Positions 31,386-42,028 of a DNA stretch of 64,000 bases are shown here, piece after piece (position 1 is the stretch's first letter; each line of letters opens with the position of its first letter). Below the pieces are notes generated by a model. The model was given only the letters and a program-made list of their open reading frames with translations, did no database searches and was not told the DNA's origin. The stretch spans positions 2,542,001 to 2,606,000 of the forward strand of contig NZ_AP024237.1 of assembly GCF_016592155.1 (NCBI RefSeq), in the 5' to 3' direction. Both the position numbers and the translations under genes were made by a program. This stretch comes from Mycobacterium heckeshornense (GTDB lineage Bacteria > Actinomycetota > Actinomycetes > Mycobacteriales > Mycobacteriaceae).

Positions 31386-32300
31386 CTATGCCTGCCGAGT
31401 GGTGTCGTCGTCTGCACCGGCACCTGTCAGTTCCCTCGAAGTTTCAATGCGGTAGATGACCATGTCGGTGGGAACACCGCTGGGCTTGCCGCCGAACAGC
31501 GGTCGATGGGCGCGTTTGGCGACGACGCCGAGCCGATCCAGTTCGGATTGCGGAATCTTGTCCAGCGCGGGACCGGACACCATGATGCCGCCCTTGGTCG
31601 CGCGTTCCATGACCCGCGCGGCGATGTTGACATCGACACCGAGCCAGTCCGCGGCCACGCGCCGCGGATGGCCGGTGTGGATGCCGAGTCGCATCCGTGG
31701 TGTATAGCCGTCGACGTGAACGGATTTGAGGGCTTTTTCTGCCGCGCAGGCGCCACGCAAGGCGGCAACCGGGTTGTCGAACACCGCCATGATGCCGTCG
31801 CCCATACGTTTGACAATGCGTCCACCGGCATCCAGCAGTGGCGGCTCGACGGCGCGCGCCGCCCGCCGCAACAGCTTCAGGGCGGCATCATCGCCGGCGT
31901 TCAGCGACCACTCCGAGAATCCCACCAGGTCGGTGAACACCAGCGTCACCTCGGGATTGGCAGGCCGGCGAGAAACCGCCTCGGTCAACGCCTGCCACAG
32001 CTGAAGCGCGCCCAGGCCGACCTCCCGGGATGCGGCACCACCGAGTACTCGACCCGCTGCACGTGCGGCCGCACGGGGACCGCCGTCACCGGCGGTGGAC
32101 AAGGGGTCGCCGAACTCGGGATCGCCCGGCAGGGCGCGTCGGGCACGGCGGAGCAATTCCACTACTTTCGGATTTTCGTTCCCGCTGCGCAGCCACTGCA
32201 CCGGCGAAAGCCGTCGCGAGTCGCGCGCAGCCGACACGGTCGCCGCTTGCTCGGGCTTGCCGGACGCCGGATCGGGCCCGAGTTCCACTTTGCCGAGCAT
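31386..32300 (-). CDS. Class III adenylate cyclase (Rv1647-like)
   Basis: Makes cAMP. The C-terminal cyclase domain (about residues 115-290) has TLVFTDLVGFSEWS (first metal Asp), GGRIVKRMGDGIMAVF (Lys and second metal Asp region) and LGVDVNIAARVMERA (transition-state Asn and Arg). All key residues look intact. I chose ATG 32300 (MLGKVELGPD, 304 residues); M. tuberculosis Rv1647 is slightly longer, so a start within the open frame to 32447 is possible. Divergent from the MpaB-type gene. Confidence 0.88.
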   Translation of the reverse strand: MLGKVELGPDPASGKPEQAATVSAARDSRRLSPVQWLRSGNENPKVVELLRRARRALPGDPEFGDPLSTAGDGGPRAAARAAGRVLGGAASREVGLGALQLWQALTEAVSRRPANPEVTLVFTDLVGFSEWSLNAGDDAALKLLRRAARAVEPPLLDAGGRIVKRMGDGIMAVFDNPVAALRGACAAEKALKSVHVDGYTPRMRLGIHTGHPRRVAADWLGVDVNIAARVMERATKGGIMVSGPALDKIPQSELDRLGVVAKRAHRPLFGGKPSGVPTDMVIYRIETSRELTGAGADDDTTRQA

Positions 32301-32437
32301 AGGGAAACGCTGCGGCGAGGGGCAACGAGGTCCGCCATGATCTGCGCCACCGCGGCTGGCAAACGGCCTGATCAGGCCGCCTGGGCTGATGCCGTCGACG
32401 CCGGCTGAGACCGCCATGCGGCACGCCCGGGAAATCG

Positions 32438-32466
32438 TAGACAACATGCGTTGTCAACATTATCGT
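32438..32466 (+). promoter_or_regulatory. Promoter with embedded palindromic operator before the MpaB-type gene
   Basis: TAGACA (32438-32443), 17 bases and TATCGT (32461-32466) form a plausible promoter. Inside it GACAAC-ATGC-GTTGTC (32440-32455) is a TetR-style palindrome covering most of the -35 and spacer. Transcription would begin near 32473, followed by AGGAGG at 32483-32488 and ATG at 32494. The regulator is not encoded in the immediate neighbourhood. Confidence 0.6.
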
Positions 32467-32493
32467 GGGTCGTACCAGGATCAGGAGGCCGCC

Positions 32494-33573
32494 ATGACCG
32501 CCACACCAACGACGTCGGCCAAGCCCCTGCCCCGATACTTCGAGGGTGATCCGGGAGGCCAGGCTGCGCCCGCCAACGCCGCCCCGTTGGGGCCTGACTC
32601 GCTGACGTGGAAGTACTTCGGTGACCTGCGCACCGGGATGATGGGCGTGTGGATCGGGGCGATCCAGAACATGTACCCCGAGCTCGGCGCCGGTGTTGAG
32701 GAGCATTCGATCCTGCTGCGAGAACCGCTGCAGCGGGTGGCCCGCTCGGTGTACCCGATCATGGGCGTCGTCTACGACGGTGACCGTGCGGCCCAAACCG
32801 CCCAACAGATCAAGAACTACCACCGCACCATCAAAGGCGTCGACGCCAACGGCCGTCGTTACCACGCGCTAAACCCCGAGACCTTCTATTGGGCGCATGC
32901 CACGTTTTTCATGCTGGTGATCAAGGTCGCCGAATACTTTTGCGGCGGCCTGACCGAGGCCGAAAAGCGCCAGCTTTTCGACGAGCACGTGCAGTGGTAC
33001 CGGATGTATGGGATGAGCATGCGGCCGGTGCCCCGGTCCTGGGAGGAATTCCAGGAGTACTGGGACCGGGTGTGTCGCGAGCGCTTGGAGATCAACCAGG
33101 CCACCCTCGACATCTTCCAGATGCGAATCCCCAAGCCGAAATTCGTGCTGATGCCCACCCCGCTGTGGGATCAGCTGTTCAAACCGTGGATGGCCGGCCA
33201 ACGTTGGATCGCCGCCGGGCTGTTCGATCCGCCGGTGCGTGAGAAGGCCGGGATGCGCTGGACACCGGGAGACGAGGTGTTATTGCGGCTGTTCGGCAAG
33301 TTCGTGGAACTGGCGTTCATGGCCGTGCCCGACGAGATCCGGTTGCATCCGCGGGCGCTGGCCGCCTACCGCCGGGCGCAAGGCCGGATTCCGCCCGATG
33401 CGCCGCTGGTGGAAGCACCCCGGTTCATGGCGCCGCCGCGCGACCGCCGCGGCTTGCCGATGCATTACTTCCCGCCGCGCAAGACGATCATCGAGCGGGC
33501 GGGCTCGCTTGTGCACACCACGTTTTCGCTGGCTGGCCTGCGCCCGGCCTGGGGTCGCGGCACCGCGGCATGA
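32494..33573 (+). CDS. MpaB-type heme oxygenase-family protein (DUF2236, Rv1645c-like)
   Basis: The 359-residue protein belongs to the DUF2236/oxygenase MpaB group, whose characterised relative (latex-clearing protein) is a b-type heme oxygenase. Conserved features are RTGMMGVWIGAIQNMYPELGAGVEEHS, GVDANGRRYHALNPETFYWAHATF (the His residues are heme-ligand candidates) and WYRMYGM. Start ATG 32494 follows a perfect AGGAGG site; the frame opens to 32389 but crosses the promoter. Substrate unknown. PE17, its neighbour in M. tuberculosis, is missing. Confidence 0.85.
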   Translation: MTATPTTSAKPLPRYFEGDPGGQAAPANAAPLGPDSLTWKYFGDLRTGMMGVWIGAIQNMYPELGAGVEEHSILLREPLQRVARSVYPIMGVVYDGDRAAQTAQQIKNYHRTIKGVDANGRRYHALNPETFYWAHATFFMLVIKVAEYFCGGLTEAEKRQLFDEHVQWYRMYGMSMRPVPRSWEEFQEYWDRVCRERLEINQATLDIFQMRIPKPKFVLMPTPLWDQLFKPWMAGQRWIAAGLFDPPVREKAGMRWTPGDEVLLRLFGKFVELAFMAVPDEIRLHPRALAAYRRAQGRIPPDAPLVEAPRFMAPPRDRRGLPMHYFPPRKTIIERAGSLVHTTFSLAGLRPAWGRGTAA

Positions 33574-33594
33574 GGTGCGCTGCGCTGACGCCGG

Positions 33595-34371
33595 TCAGCG
33601 CAGCGCGCGTGAACTCTGGTACAGGCAAATCGCTGCTGCCGCAGCCACGTTGAGGCTCTGTACGCCGCCGGACATTGGGATGCGGACCCGGTGGTCAGCC
33701 AACTCGGCGAGCTCGGCCGGCAGGCCACGCGATTCGGCTCCGAACAGCCACACCGTCGGCCGGTTCAGCAGCGGTTCGGCATCCTCGAGGCTCATCGGCG
33801 CGTCCAGTGTGGTCGCCAACACCTGCAGGCCCCCGTTGCGCATTGCCGCGACGGCCGCGCGAGCATCCGGTGCGACCACGACCGGGATCGCGAAGATGCT
33901 GCCCGCGGAGGCGCGTAAACACTTGCTGTTGTACGGGTCGACGCTGTGCCCCGACAGGACAACCGCCGCGGCGCCCAGCGCGTCAGCGATGCGGATCAGC
34001 GAGCCTGCGTTGCCGGGCTCACCGATTTCGACGGCGGCAGCGATCAGCACAGGGTTGCTGGCCAGCACGTCCTCCAAGCGGGTGGCGGGCAGCTCGCACA
34101 CCGCAACCAGGCCTGCAGGAGTCACTGTCTCCGAAAGTGCTTTAGCAGCACGCTCATTGACCAGATGGACGGGTACGCCCTGGGTGTGCAACAACTCGGC
34201 ATGTCGGCATGCCGCGGATTCGGTCACAAAAACTTCTCGCACCAAACCCCGCCGGAACGCGGCCTCGACGAGGTTGGGGCCTTCGGCGAGAAAGCGCCGC
34301 GCCTGGCGTCGCCGGACATGCCGGTGAAGTTTGACCGCGGCGACCACCCGGCCCGAGCGTTCGGTGAGCAC
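33595..34371 (-). CDS. tsnR: SpoU/TrmH-family rRNA 2'-O-methyltransferase (Rv1644, TsnR-like)
   Basis: A 258-residue SPOUT methyltransferase. It has an N-terminal substrate-binding region (RFLAEGPNLVEAAFRRG) and knot motifs 1-3: EIGEPGNAGSLIRIADALGA, WLFGAESRGLP and RIPMSGGVQSLNVAAAAAI. Start is GTG 34371 (VLTERSGRVVAAVKLHRH). The name follows the M. tuberculosis annotation; the modified RNA base is not known. Upstream, between this gene and rplT, lies the 58-bp tandem repeat. Confidence 0.88.
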   Translation of the reverse strand: MLTERSGRVVAAVKLHRHVRRRQARRFLAEGPNLVEAAFRRGLVREVFVTESAACRHAELLHTQGVPVHLVNERAAKALSETVTPAGLVAVCELPATRLEDVLASNPVLIAAAVEIGEPGNAGSLIRIADALGAAAVVLSGHSVDPYNSKCLRASAGSIFAIPVVVAPDARAAVAAMRNGGLQVLATTLDAPMSLEDAEPLLNRPTVWLFGAESRGLPAELAELADHRVRIPMSGGVQSLNVAAAAAICLYQSSRALR

Positions 34372-34380
34372 CGGACGCGA

Positions 34381-34505
34381 GCCGGGTCCGATTGCCCGGC
34401 TCCTCCTCATCGCGCTCCGCGCTCTGCATCGTCGCCGAGCCGGGTCCGATTGCCCGGCTCCTCCTCATCGCGCTCCGCGCTCTGCATCGTCGCCGGGCCG
34501 GGTCA
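34381..34505. repeat. 58-bp tandem direct repeat, about 2.1 copies
   Basis: Copy 1 is 34381-34438 and copy 2 is 34439-34496, nearly identical and both beginning GCCGGGTCCGATTGCC. A third, truncated start (GCCGGGTC) follows at 34497-34504. The unit contains the inverted-repeat-like word CGCGCTCCGCGCTCTGC. It fills the gap between rplT and tsnR and resembles the MIRU-type minisatellites of mycobacteria in size and setting. Confidence 0.8.
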
Positions 34506-34892
34506 GGCTGCTTCTCCCGAAGGCGCGTTGACGTTGTCCGGCAGCGCCGCCCGTGCGACATCGACCAAGGCGGTGAACGCCGCGGGATCAGTCACCGCGA
34601 TGTCGGCGAGGTTCTTGCGGTCCACTTCGACGCCGGCCGCTTTAAGGCCCTGGATGAGCCGGTTGTAGGTGATGTCGTTAGCACGCGCTGCGGCGTTGAT
34701 CCGCGAGATCCACAGCTTGCGGAACTCGCCCTTACGGGCCCGTCGGTCGCGGAACGCATAGTTCAGCGAATGCAGTTGCTGCTCTTTGGCTTTACGGTAA
34801 AGCCGAGACCGCTGGCCGCGATAGCCTCGCGAAGCCTTCAAGACGGTGCGCCGCTTCTTGTGGGCGTTGACTGCCCGCTTCACGCGTGCCAT
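34503..34892 (-). CDS. rplT: 50S ribosomal protein L20
   Basis: Binds 23S rRNA early in assembly. The 129-residue basic protein begins [20 protein letters not shown] and contains [16 protein letters not shown], typical L20. In other bacteria L20 also represses its own operon through the leader RNA. It lies 39 bases downstream of rpmI. Confidence 0.98.
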   Translation of the reverse strand: MARVKRAVNAHKKRRTVLKASRGYRGQRSRLYRKAKEQQLHSLNYAFRDRRARKGEFRKLWISRINAAARANDITYNRLIQGLKAAGVEVDRKNLADIAVTDPAAFTALVDVARAALPDNVNAPSGEAA

Positions 34893-34931
34893 GGCTATTC
34901 CTATCTTCGTCGTTCGGACGTAGTGACCTGG

Positions 34932-35126
34932 TCAGCCGTTCAGCATCGACTTGACCCGCTTGGTGTCGACCGTCGACACCGCGGTGCGACCTTCCAGCCG
35001 TCGCGTCCGGGTGGTGGGCTTGTGCTCGAACAGATGCCGCCGGTTGGCGTGCTGGCGCACGAGTTTGCCGGTTCCGGTGCGCCGGAACCGCTTCGAAGCC
35101 CCGCTGTGGGTCTTTGCTTTGGGCAT
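34932..35126 (-). CDS. rpmI: 50S ribosomal protein L35
   Basis: A 64-residue basic protein starting [20 protein letters not shown] at ATG 35126, the L35 signature. It lies between infC and rplT with 31- and 39-base gaps. The frame is open upstream to 35240, but the canonical MPKAKTHSG start is clear. Confidence 0.97.
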   Translation of the reverse strand: MPKAKTHSGASKRFRRTGTGKLVRQHANRRHLFEHKPTTRTRRLEGRTAVSTVDTKRVKSMLNG

Positions 35127-35157
35127 GGTTCTCAGTTCTGCTCTCTTGTCAGGTCGA

Positions 35158-35748
<591 letters not shown>

Positions 35749-35828
35749 GTGGCCTCCCTGTGTCGTATTGCCTCAATAGTGGCCGGCGCCGACTCGGCCG
35801 GGTGCAGCACGTGGTACCCGCCATCAGC

Positions 35829-35853
35829 AAAAAGGCCCTGCTGCAGCAGGGCC
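35829..35853 (-). promoter_or_regulatory. Attenuator-like terminator hairpin in the infC leader
   Basis: On the minus strand a 20-base perfect palindrome, GGCCCTGCTGCAGCAGGGCC (35834-35853), is followed by TTTTT (35829-35833): a textbook intrinsic terminator about 80 bases before the infC start. Flanking CATCAG and CTGATG could extend the stem. The 365-base region 35749-36113 otherwise holds only the infC leader, its promoter and the divergent lysX start. Regulation by attenuation (as with the Firmicute L20 leader) is inferred. Confidence 0.75.
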
Positions 35854-36113
35854 CTGATGCCGACCGGTCGCGGCGAGAGCCGCCTGCGCGCTGCGCAGAA
35901 CAGGCAGGTTGCCTGTGACCGGACCACTGAGCCTTCCGGGGAGTTCCCGTGGCCAGCGGTGGGAGTGGGACTCCACTTGCTGTCCCCGGTCTTCGCCGGG
36001 ACGGTCGCATCGGCCAGTTTAGCAGTCATGATGTGTTTAGCGGGACCGATGCCTGGCCACGCCGCGACCACGTCGCACGCCTGTCCCAGGTTTAGCGAAT
36101 ATCCTCGCGGTCT

Positions 36114-39100
36114 GTGACCGTAACCACGAGCCGGCCGGCCTCCCGGTACCACTGGGTTCCGGCGGCAGCCGGCTGGACCGTCGGTGTCATCGCCACCCTG
36201 TCGCTGGTGGCAAGCGTGTCACCGCTGATCCGGTGGGTCATCAAGGTCCCGCGAGAGTTCATCAACGACTACGTTTTCAACTTTCCCGACACCAGCTTCG
36301 CGTGGTCGTTTGTGCTGGCATTGCTGGCCGGCGCGTTAACGGCGCGCAAGCGCATCGCCTGGTGGGCGCTGCTGGGCAACCTGCTCATTGCCGCCGGACT
36401 GAACGTCGCGGACCTGGCGGCGGGCGACAACACCCGGCTGGAAACCTTCGGCGAGAATCTCGGGCTTGCCCTGCACGTGGCCGCGATCATCCTGCTGGTC
36501 TTGGCCTACCGGGAGTTCTGGGCCAAGGTGCGCCGCGGCGCGCTGTACAAGGCGGCCGGGGTTCTGCTCGCCGGGTGGGCGATCGCGATCCTGCTGTCCT
36601 GGGGGCTGGTCGAGTTGTTTCCCGGCTCGCTGGCTCGCCAGGACCGGTTGCCATACGTCGTCAACCGGGTCATCGGGTTCGCCCTGGCCGACCCGGACCT
36701 GTTTCACGGCAGGCCGGACGTCATCCTCAACGCGCTGTTCGGGTTGTTCGGCGCGCTGGCGCTGATCGCCGCGGCGATCGTGCTGTTTCAATCCCAGCGC
36801 GCCGAAAACGCACTCACCGGCGAAGACGAATCCGCGATCCGCGGGCTGCTCGAGTTGTACGGACACAACGACTCCCTGGGCTACTTTGCGACCCGCCGCG
36901 ACAAGTCTGTGGTGTTCGCCCCCAACGGGCGCGCCGCCATCACCTACCGGGTGGAGGTCGGCGTCTGCCTCGCCAGCGGCGATCCCATCGGCGATCCCAA
37001 CGCGTGGCCGCAGGCCATTGACGCATGGTTGCAGTTGTGCCAGTCCTACGGCTGGGCGCCGGGTGTCATGGGCGCGAGTTCACAAGGTGCCCAAGCCTTT
37101 CGGCGCGCCGGCTTGAACGCCTTGGAACTCGGCGATGAAGCCATTCTGCACACCGCGGACTTCAAACTGTCCGGCCCGCAGATGCGCAGCGTGCGCCAGG
37201 CCGTCACGCGGGCCCGACGCGCCGGGCTGACCGTGCGCATCCGTCGGCACCTGGAGATCTCCCCTGACGAGATGGTGCACGTCATCGAACGCGCGGACGC
37301 GTGGCGGGACACCGAAACCGAGCGTGGCTTCTCGATGGCCTTGGGCCGGCTCGGCGACCCCGCCGACTCCGATTGCTTGCTGGTCGAGGCGTTGCGGCCC
37401 GACCACGACGTGGTGGCGATGCTGTCGCTGGTGCCCTGGGGGCACACCGGGGTGTCCCTCGATCTCATGCGCCGATCACCGCAATCCCCTAACGGCACCA
37501 TCGAACTCATGGTCAGCGAACTGGCCCTACACGCTGAACGTCTTGGCATTAGCCGTATTTCACTGAACTTCGCGATGTTCCGCTCCGCATTCGCGCAGGG
37601 TGCCCAGTTGGGTGCCGGACCCATCGCACGGTTGTGGCGCGGACTGCTGGTGTTCCTGTCGCGCTGGTGGCAGTTGGAGACGCTGTACCGCTCGAACGAG
37701 AAATACCAACCGGAATGGGTGCCTCGGTACGCCTGCTACGAGGACGCACGGATGATCCCGCGTGTCGGCGTGGCATCGGTCATCGCCGAGGGGTTTCTCG
37801 TGTTGCCTTTCACCCGGCGGAACAGGCAGCACACCGGCCACCATCCTTCGGTGCCCCGGGCATTAGCGGCGAGTGGACTGTTGCACCAGGACGGCAGCGC
37901 CCCGGATCTGTCCGCCCTGCGGCGGATTCAGGTCTCCGGGGCCGAAGAGCCGCGGGCCCGGCTGCCCGAGCAGATGCGGGTGCGGCTGGATAAGCTGAAG
38001 ACGTTGCAGGGCAAGGGCATTGACGCCTATCCGGTGGGCTGCCCGCCCAGTCATACCGTCGCCCAGGCGTTGGCAGCCGATGACCAGGCCGGGGTTTCGG
38101 TGTCGGGCCGCGTGCTGCGTATCCGCGACTTCGGTGGCGTGCTGTTTGCGCAACTGCGCGACTGGTCAGCTGAAATGCAGCTGCTGCTTGATAATTCGCT
38201 GCTGGATACGGGCCGTGCCGCGGACTTCACCAGAGTGGTTGATCTCGGCGATTTGGTCGAAGTCGCCGGCCACATGGGGTACAGCAAGACCGGCACGCGC
38301 TCGCTGCTGGTCCGCCGATGGCGGCTGATCGGCAAGTGCCTGCGTCCGCTGCCCAACAAGTGGAAGGGACTCACCGACGCCGAGGCCCGGGTGCGTACCC
38401 GCTACCTGGACCTGGCAGTCAACGTCGAATCGCGTGAGTTGATCACCGTGCGCAGCAGGGTGCTGCGTTCGCTGCGGGAGACGTTGTTCGCCAAGGGGTT
38501 TGTCGAAGTCGAGACGCCGGTGCTGCAGCAGATCCACGGCGGCGCCAGCGCGCGTCCGTTCATCACCCACATCAACAGCTACGACATGGACCTGTACCTG
38601 CGGATCGCACCCGAGCTCTACTTGAAGCGGCTGTGTGTCGGCGGTGTTGAGCGCGTGTTTGAGCTGGGCCGGGCGTTTCGCAACGAAGGCGTCGACTTCA
38701 GCCACAACCCTGAATTCACGCTGCTGGAGGCATACCAGGCGCACGCGGACTATCGGACCTGGGTTGACGGCACCCGGGAGCTGATCCAAAACGCCGCCGA
38801 GGCGGCGCACGGTGAACCGATTGTGCTGCGTCCGGCGGGCGACGGCAACAGCCATAAGCCGGTCGATATCTCCGGCACGTGGCCGGTGAAGACCGTGCAT
38901 GAAGCGGTGTCCGAGACGCTCGGTGAATACATCGACGCCGACACCGACTTGGCGACACTGCGCAAGCTGGCCGACGCCGCCAACATCCCGTATCTGCGGC
39001 GCTGGGACGCTGGGGCGCTGGTGCTGGAGCTCTACGAGCATCTGGTCGAGGCCCGAACCGAGGAGCCCACCTTCTACATCGACTTCCCGATCTCGGTTTC

Positions 39101-39419
39101 GCCGCTGACCCGGCCGCACCGCAGCAAGCGCGGTGTGGCCGAACGCTGGGATCTGGTGGCCTGGGGCGTCGAGCTCGGCACCGCCTACACCGAGCTCACC
39201 GACCCGGTCGAGCAGCGCCGCCGCCTGCAGGAGCAATCGTTGCGAGCCGCGGGCGGCGATCCCGAGGCCATGGAGCTTGACGAGGATTTCCTGCAGGCGA
39301 TGGAATACGCGATGCCGCCCACCGGCGGTCTGGGCATGGGGGTCGACCGCCTCGTCATGCTCATCACCGGGCGCAGCATCCGCGAGACCCTCCCGTTCCC
39401 CTTGGCCAAGCCGCGATGA
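36114..39419 (+). CDS. lysX: Bifunctional lysyl-tRNA synthetase/phosphatidylglycerol lysyltransferase
   Basis: Makes lysyl-phosphatidylglycerol, which reduces binding of cationic antimicrobial peptides. The 1,101-residue protein has about six N-terminal membrane segments (residues 20-225) and a GNAT-like DUF2156 domain (about 240-560, [28 protein letters not shown]). A complete LysRS follows: OB fold ([18 protein letters not shown]), motif 2 ([18 protein letters not shown]) and motif 3 ([11 protein letters not shown]). Start is GTG 36114; TATCCT at 36100-36105 suggests a leaderless transcript. M. tuberculosis LysX is about 70 residues longer. Confidence 0.95.
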   Translation: MTVTTSRPASRYHWVPAAAGWTVGVIATLSLVASVSPLIRWVIKVPREFINDYVFNFPDTSFAWSFVLALLAGALTARKRIAWWALLGNLLIAAGLNVADLAAGDNTRLETFGENLGLALHVAAIILLVLAYREFWAKVRRGALYKAAGVLLAGWAIAILLSWGLVELFPGSLARQDRLPYVVNRVIGFALADPDLFHGRPDVILNALFGLFGALALIAAAIVLFQSQRAENALTGEDESAIRGLLELYGHNDSLGYFATRRDKSVVFAPNGRAAITYRVEVGVCLASGDPIGDPNAWPQAIDAWLQLCQSYGWAPGVMGASSQGAQAFRRAGLNALELGDEAILHTADFKLSGPQMRSVRQAVTRARRAGLTVRIRRHLEISPDEMVHVIERADAWRDTETERGFSMALGRLGDPADSDCLLVEALRPDHDVVAMLSLVPWGHTGVSLDLMRRSPQSPNGTIELMVSELALHAERLGISRISLNFAMFRSAFAQGAQLGAGPIARLWRGLLVFLSRWWQLETLYRSNEKYQPEWVPRYACYEDARMIPRVGVASVIAEGFLVLPFTRRNRQHTGHHPSVPRALAASGLLHQDGSAPDLSALRRIQVSGAEEPRARLPEQMRVRLDKLKTLQGKGIDAYPVGCPPSHTVAQALAADDQAGVSVSGRVLRIRDFGGVLFAQLRDWSAEMQLLLDNSLLDTGRAADFTRVVDLGDLVEVAGHMGYSKTGTRSLLVRRWRLIGKCLRPLPNKWKGLTDAEARVRTRYLDLAVNVESRELITVRSRVLRSLRETLFAKGFVEVETPVLQQIHGGASARPFITHINSYDMDLYLRIAPELYLKRLCVGGVERVFELGRAFRNEGVDFSHNPEFTLLEAYQAHADYRTWVDGTRELIQNAAEAAHGEPIVLRPAGDGNSHKPVDISGTWPVKTVHEAVSETLGEYIDADTDLATLRKLADAANIPYLRRWDAGALVLELYEHLVEARTEEPTFYIDFPISVSPLTRPHRSKRGVAERWDLVAWGVELGTAYTELTDPVEQRRRLQEQSLRAAGGDPEAMELDEDFLQAMEYAMPPTGGLGMGVDRLVMLITGRSIRETLPFPLAKPR

Positions 39420-39451
39420 ACCGTTGTGCACATGCGCCAGAATGAACGGCA

Positions 39452-40933
39452 ATGAACGATGTGCCAGTTTCGTCGACGACGATTGCCGCGCCGCTGCTGG
39501 TCGGTCAGCACACCTCGCTGATGCACGGGTGGCTGCCGGTCACGATCCAGGCGCTGACCGCGGTCGTGCTGGTGTTGGCGGTCGGGCGGCGGTCGCGCCG
39601 CTGGTGGATGCTGAGGCTTCCGGTCGCGGTGGTTGTGGGACTCGCGGTCGCGGTGGGGGTGCGATGGTTTATCGACACCGACGGTCTTGCTGACGATCCG
39701 GCGCCGCTCACCCTGTGGCTGTGGGTTGCGCTGACCGGTGCCGCCGCAGCGGCGTTGCTGCTGGGCTGGCGCAGCGCACACTGGTGGCGACGCGCGGCGT
39801 CGATCGGGGCAGTGCCGCTGTGCTTGCTGAGCGCCGCGCTGGCGCTCAACGAGTGGGTGGGATATTTCCCGACGGTGCAGGCGGCGTGGAACCAGGTCAC
39901 CGCCGGTCCGCTGCCGGACCAGACCGACAAGACGACCATCGCGGCGATGGCCGGCAAGCCGGCGCTTCCGCCCCGCGGCAGCGTGGTCCCGGTGATCATC
40001 CCCGCCGATGCGTCTCATTTCAAGCATCGCGGCGAGCTGGTGTACCTGCCGCCGGCATGGTTTGCCAGCACGCCGCCGCCGCGGCTACCCACCGTGATGA
40101 TGATCGGCGGTGAGTTCAACACACCGGCCGATTGGCTGCGCGCCGGAAATGCGGTGACGACCATCGACGAGTTCGCTGCGGCTCATGGCGGCAACGCGCC
40201 GGTGTTCGTGTTCGTGGACTCCGGGGGCGCGTTCAACAACGACACCGAATGCGTAAACGGCAGCCGCGGCAACGCCGCCGACCATCTCACCAAAGACGTG
40301 CCACCCTTCATGGTGTCGACCTTCGGCGTTAGCCCGGATCGGTCCAACTGGGGAGTCGTCGGCTGGTCGATGGGCGGAACGTGTGCGGTGGATCTGACCG
40401 TGATGCATCCGGAGCTGTTCAGCACGTTTGTCGACATCGCCGGTGACCTCGGCCCCAGTTCGGGAACCAGGGCACAGACCATCGCCCGGTTGTTCGGCGG
40501 AAATGCCGACGCGTGGGCCGCCTTCGACCCGACCACCGTGATCAAACGGCACGGTTCCTACACCGGAGTTTCCGGCTGGTTCGCGGTCAACTCGGACGGC
40601 GCGGTGAGGTCGCACCGCAGTCTCACGGCGGTCGGCACCGCCGACGGGGTTGGCCACGCCACAGCCGCTCACCCCAATGAGCAGGCCGTGGCCGCCGAAT
40701 CGCTGTGCACGCTGGGTCGCGCCCACGGCATCGACTGTGCCGTGATCGCCCAACCCGGCAAACACGACTGGCCGTTCGCGGGCCGGGCTTTCACGACCGC
40801 ATTGCCATGGCTGGCCGGCCAGGTGGGTACTCCTAGTGTGGCGCGAATCCCCTTGCCCAGCTTGTCGTCTCCCGCTGTCCCACCGCCAGCCGCACCTGCC
40901 CGGGGGGCGTTGGGACACGGCGCCCAGAAGTAG
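39452..40933 (+). CDS. Membrane-anchored esterase-like protein (Rv1639c-like)
   Basis: A 493-residue protein with about four N-terminal membrane segments (residues 25-145), then an extracytoplasmic alpha/beta hydrolase domain of the esterase D/antigen 85 type. The nucleophile elbow is GWSMGG (Ser306), with candidate Asp and His in the later GLGRAHGIDC and GKHDWPF regions. It ends in a Pro/Ala-rich tail. It lies 32 bases after lysX on the same strand, so an operon is likely. Substrate unknown; an acyl or mycolyl ester of the envelope is a guess from the fold. Confidence 0.85.
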   Translation: MNDVPVSSTTIAAPLLVGQHTSLMHGWLPVTIQALTAVVLVLAVGRRSRRWWMLRLPVAVVVGLAVAVGVRWFIDTDGLADDPAPLTLWLWVALTGAAAAALLLGWRSAHWWRRAASIGAVPLCLLSAALALNEWVGYFPTVQAAWNQVTAGPLPDQTDKTTIAAMAGKPALPPRGSVVPVIIPADASHFKHRGELVYLPPAWFASTPPPRLPTVMMIGGEFNTPADWLRAGNAVTTIDEFAAAHGGNAPVFVFVDSGGAFNNDTECVNGSRGNAADHLTKDVPPFMVSTFGVSPDRSNWGVVGWSMGGTCAVDLTVMHPELFSTFVDIAGDLGPSSGTRAQTIARLFGGNADAWAAFDPTTVIKRHGSYTGVSGWFAVNSDGAVRSHRSLTAVGTADGVGHATAAHPNEQAVAAESLCTLGRAHGIDCAVIAQPGKHDWPFAGRAFTTALPWLAGQVGTPSVARIPLPSLSSPAVPPPAAPARGALGHGAQK

Positions 40934-40960
40934 CGTCGATGACGTCGGCCGGTCTTGCGA

Positions 40961-41740
40961 CTAATCGCCGGTCTGCCCGGCGGTTTCGAGCAGACCCGCC
41001 CGCTCGACGGTCAGCAGGCTTTCTGTTCGATGCTCTTCGCGGTAGGCTTCGCCGCCGCCGTTGAGCCCGAAAAGCCGTTTGCTCCACAGCAGCCACACCA
41101 CCGCGACGACATTGATCAGAAATGCGGTAACCCGAAGAGCCGTCACCTTTTCAGTGAGCTCGTAGATCTCCAGAGGCAGGAACACACTGGTGGCGACCAC
41201 CGCGAAATACTCGCCCCATCGCGCCACCAGCCACAGCCCGACAGCTTCGACAAACTCGATCGCGGCGTACACGGCGAACCCGATCGCGATCCACAGGAAC
41301 GTCGACGACGACAGCGTGAAGAGGTGGGCGATATGGCGAACGATTTTCGAGTTGTCCGGATCCCATCCGATCTGGTTGGCCAACGGTCGAATCAACGGAA
41401 GGTCCTGGTCGAACGCTTGCTGCAGCCGTGTCCGCCGCCCACGAATCTCAACTACACCGAGCGCCAGCACCACAAACACGGCGCCGCGAATCGCGCGTTC
41501 GACCGCCAGCGCTCGCATCAACGTCCGGTCTCTCAGCAATCTCCCGCGCGGGATCTCCGGAGCGGTGTCGGCCGGACCGCTCCGCCGCGGAGGGCCGACC
41601 ACAAACGTTTCGCAGCGCAAACACCGCCATGCCTCACCCGCCGGAGTGTCGGCCTTTAGCCGGTCGCGTAGCCGCGGCTCATCGGGGGCAAACGTCGCAT
41701 GCCCGCGCAGCCCGCACGATCGCAGGGCGAAATCAATCAT
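40961..41740 (-). CDS. DUF2127 membrane protein with N-terminal Cys motif
   Basis: A 259-residue protein. The first 60 residues are soluble, with CGLRGHATF followed by CLRCETFVVG, a possible metal-binding knuckle. After that come four membrane segments (LFTLSSSTFLWIAIGFAVYA; VTAFLINVVAVVWLLW) and EIYELTEKVTALRVTAFL, which is typical DUF2127. It lies convergent to the esterase gene and upstream of uvrA in direction. Function unknown. Confidence 0.8.
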   Translation of the reverse strand: MIDFALRSCGLRGHATFAPDEPRLRDRLKADTPAGEAWRCLRCETFVVGPPRRSGPADTAPEIPRGRLLRDRTLMRALAVERAIRGAVFVVLALGVVEIRGRRTRLQQAFDQDLPLIRPLANQIGWDPDNSKIVRHIAHLFTLSSSTFLWIAIGFAVYAAIEFVEAVGLWLVARWGEYFAVVATSVFLPLEIYELTEKVTALRVTAFLINVVAVVWLLWSKRLFGLNGGGEAYREEHRTESLLTVERAGLLETAGQTGD

Positions 41741-42028
41741 GAGAGCACGCTATGTCACCAGCGGCTGACCCGCAGCCGGGTCTGGTTCGTCGACAGCCGA
41801 GGTTTCCGCGGGTAGCGGCGCGGCAGGTCCAGATGCCTGACCGGCCGAACCTATCCCCTACCGGTCCTCCAGATGACGCCGGCATCCGAAATGGCTGACC
41901 CCGATACCGGATACCACGCCTCGGGCGTACCGACATTCGATTCGCTGGGCGAGCCGACGAACTCATGTTCTGGTTCGACAGCGTGCGAATCGCGATTGTC
42001 CACGGCAGCGCCGAGCTGAGGCTGCTGT

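Noticed and set aside
38166..39452. Minus-strand open frame of 428 codons
   Set aside because: Shadow of the LysRS domain of lysX.
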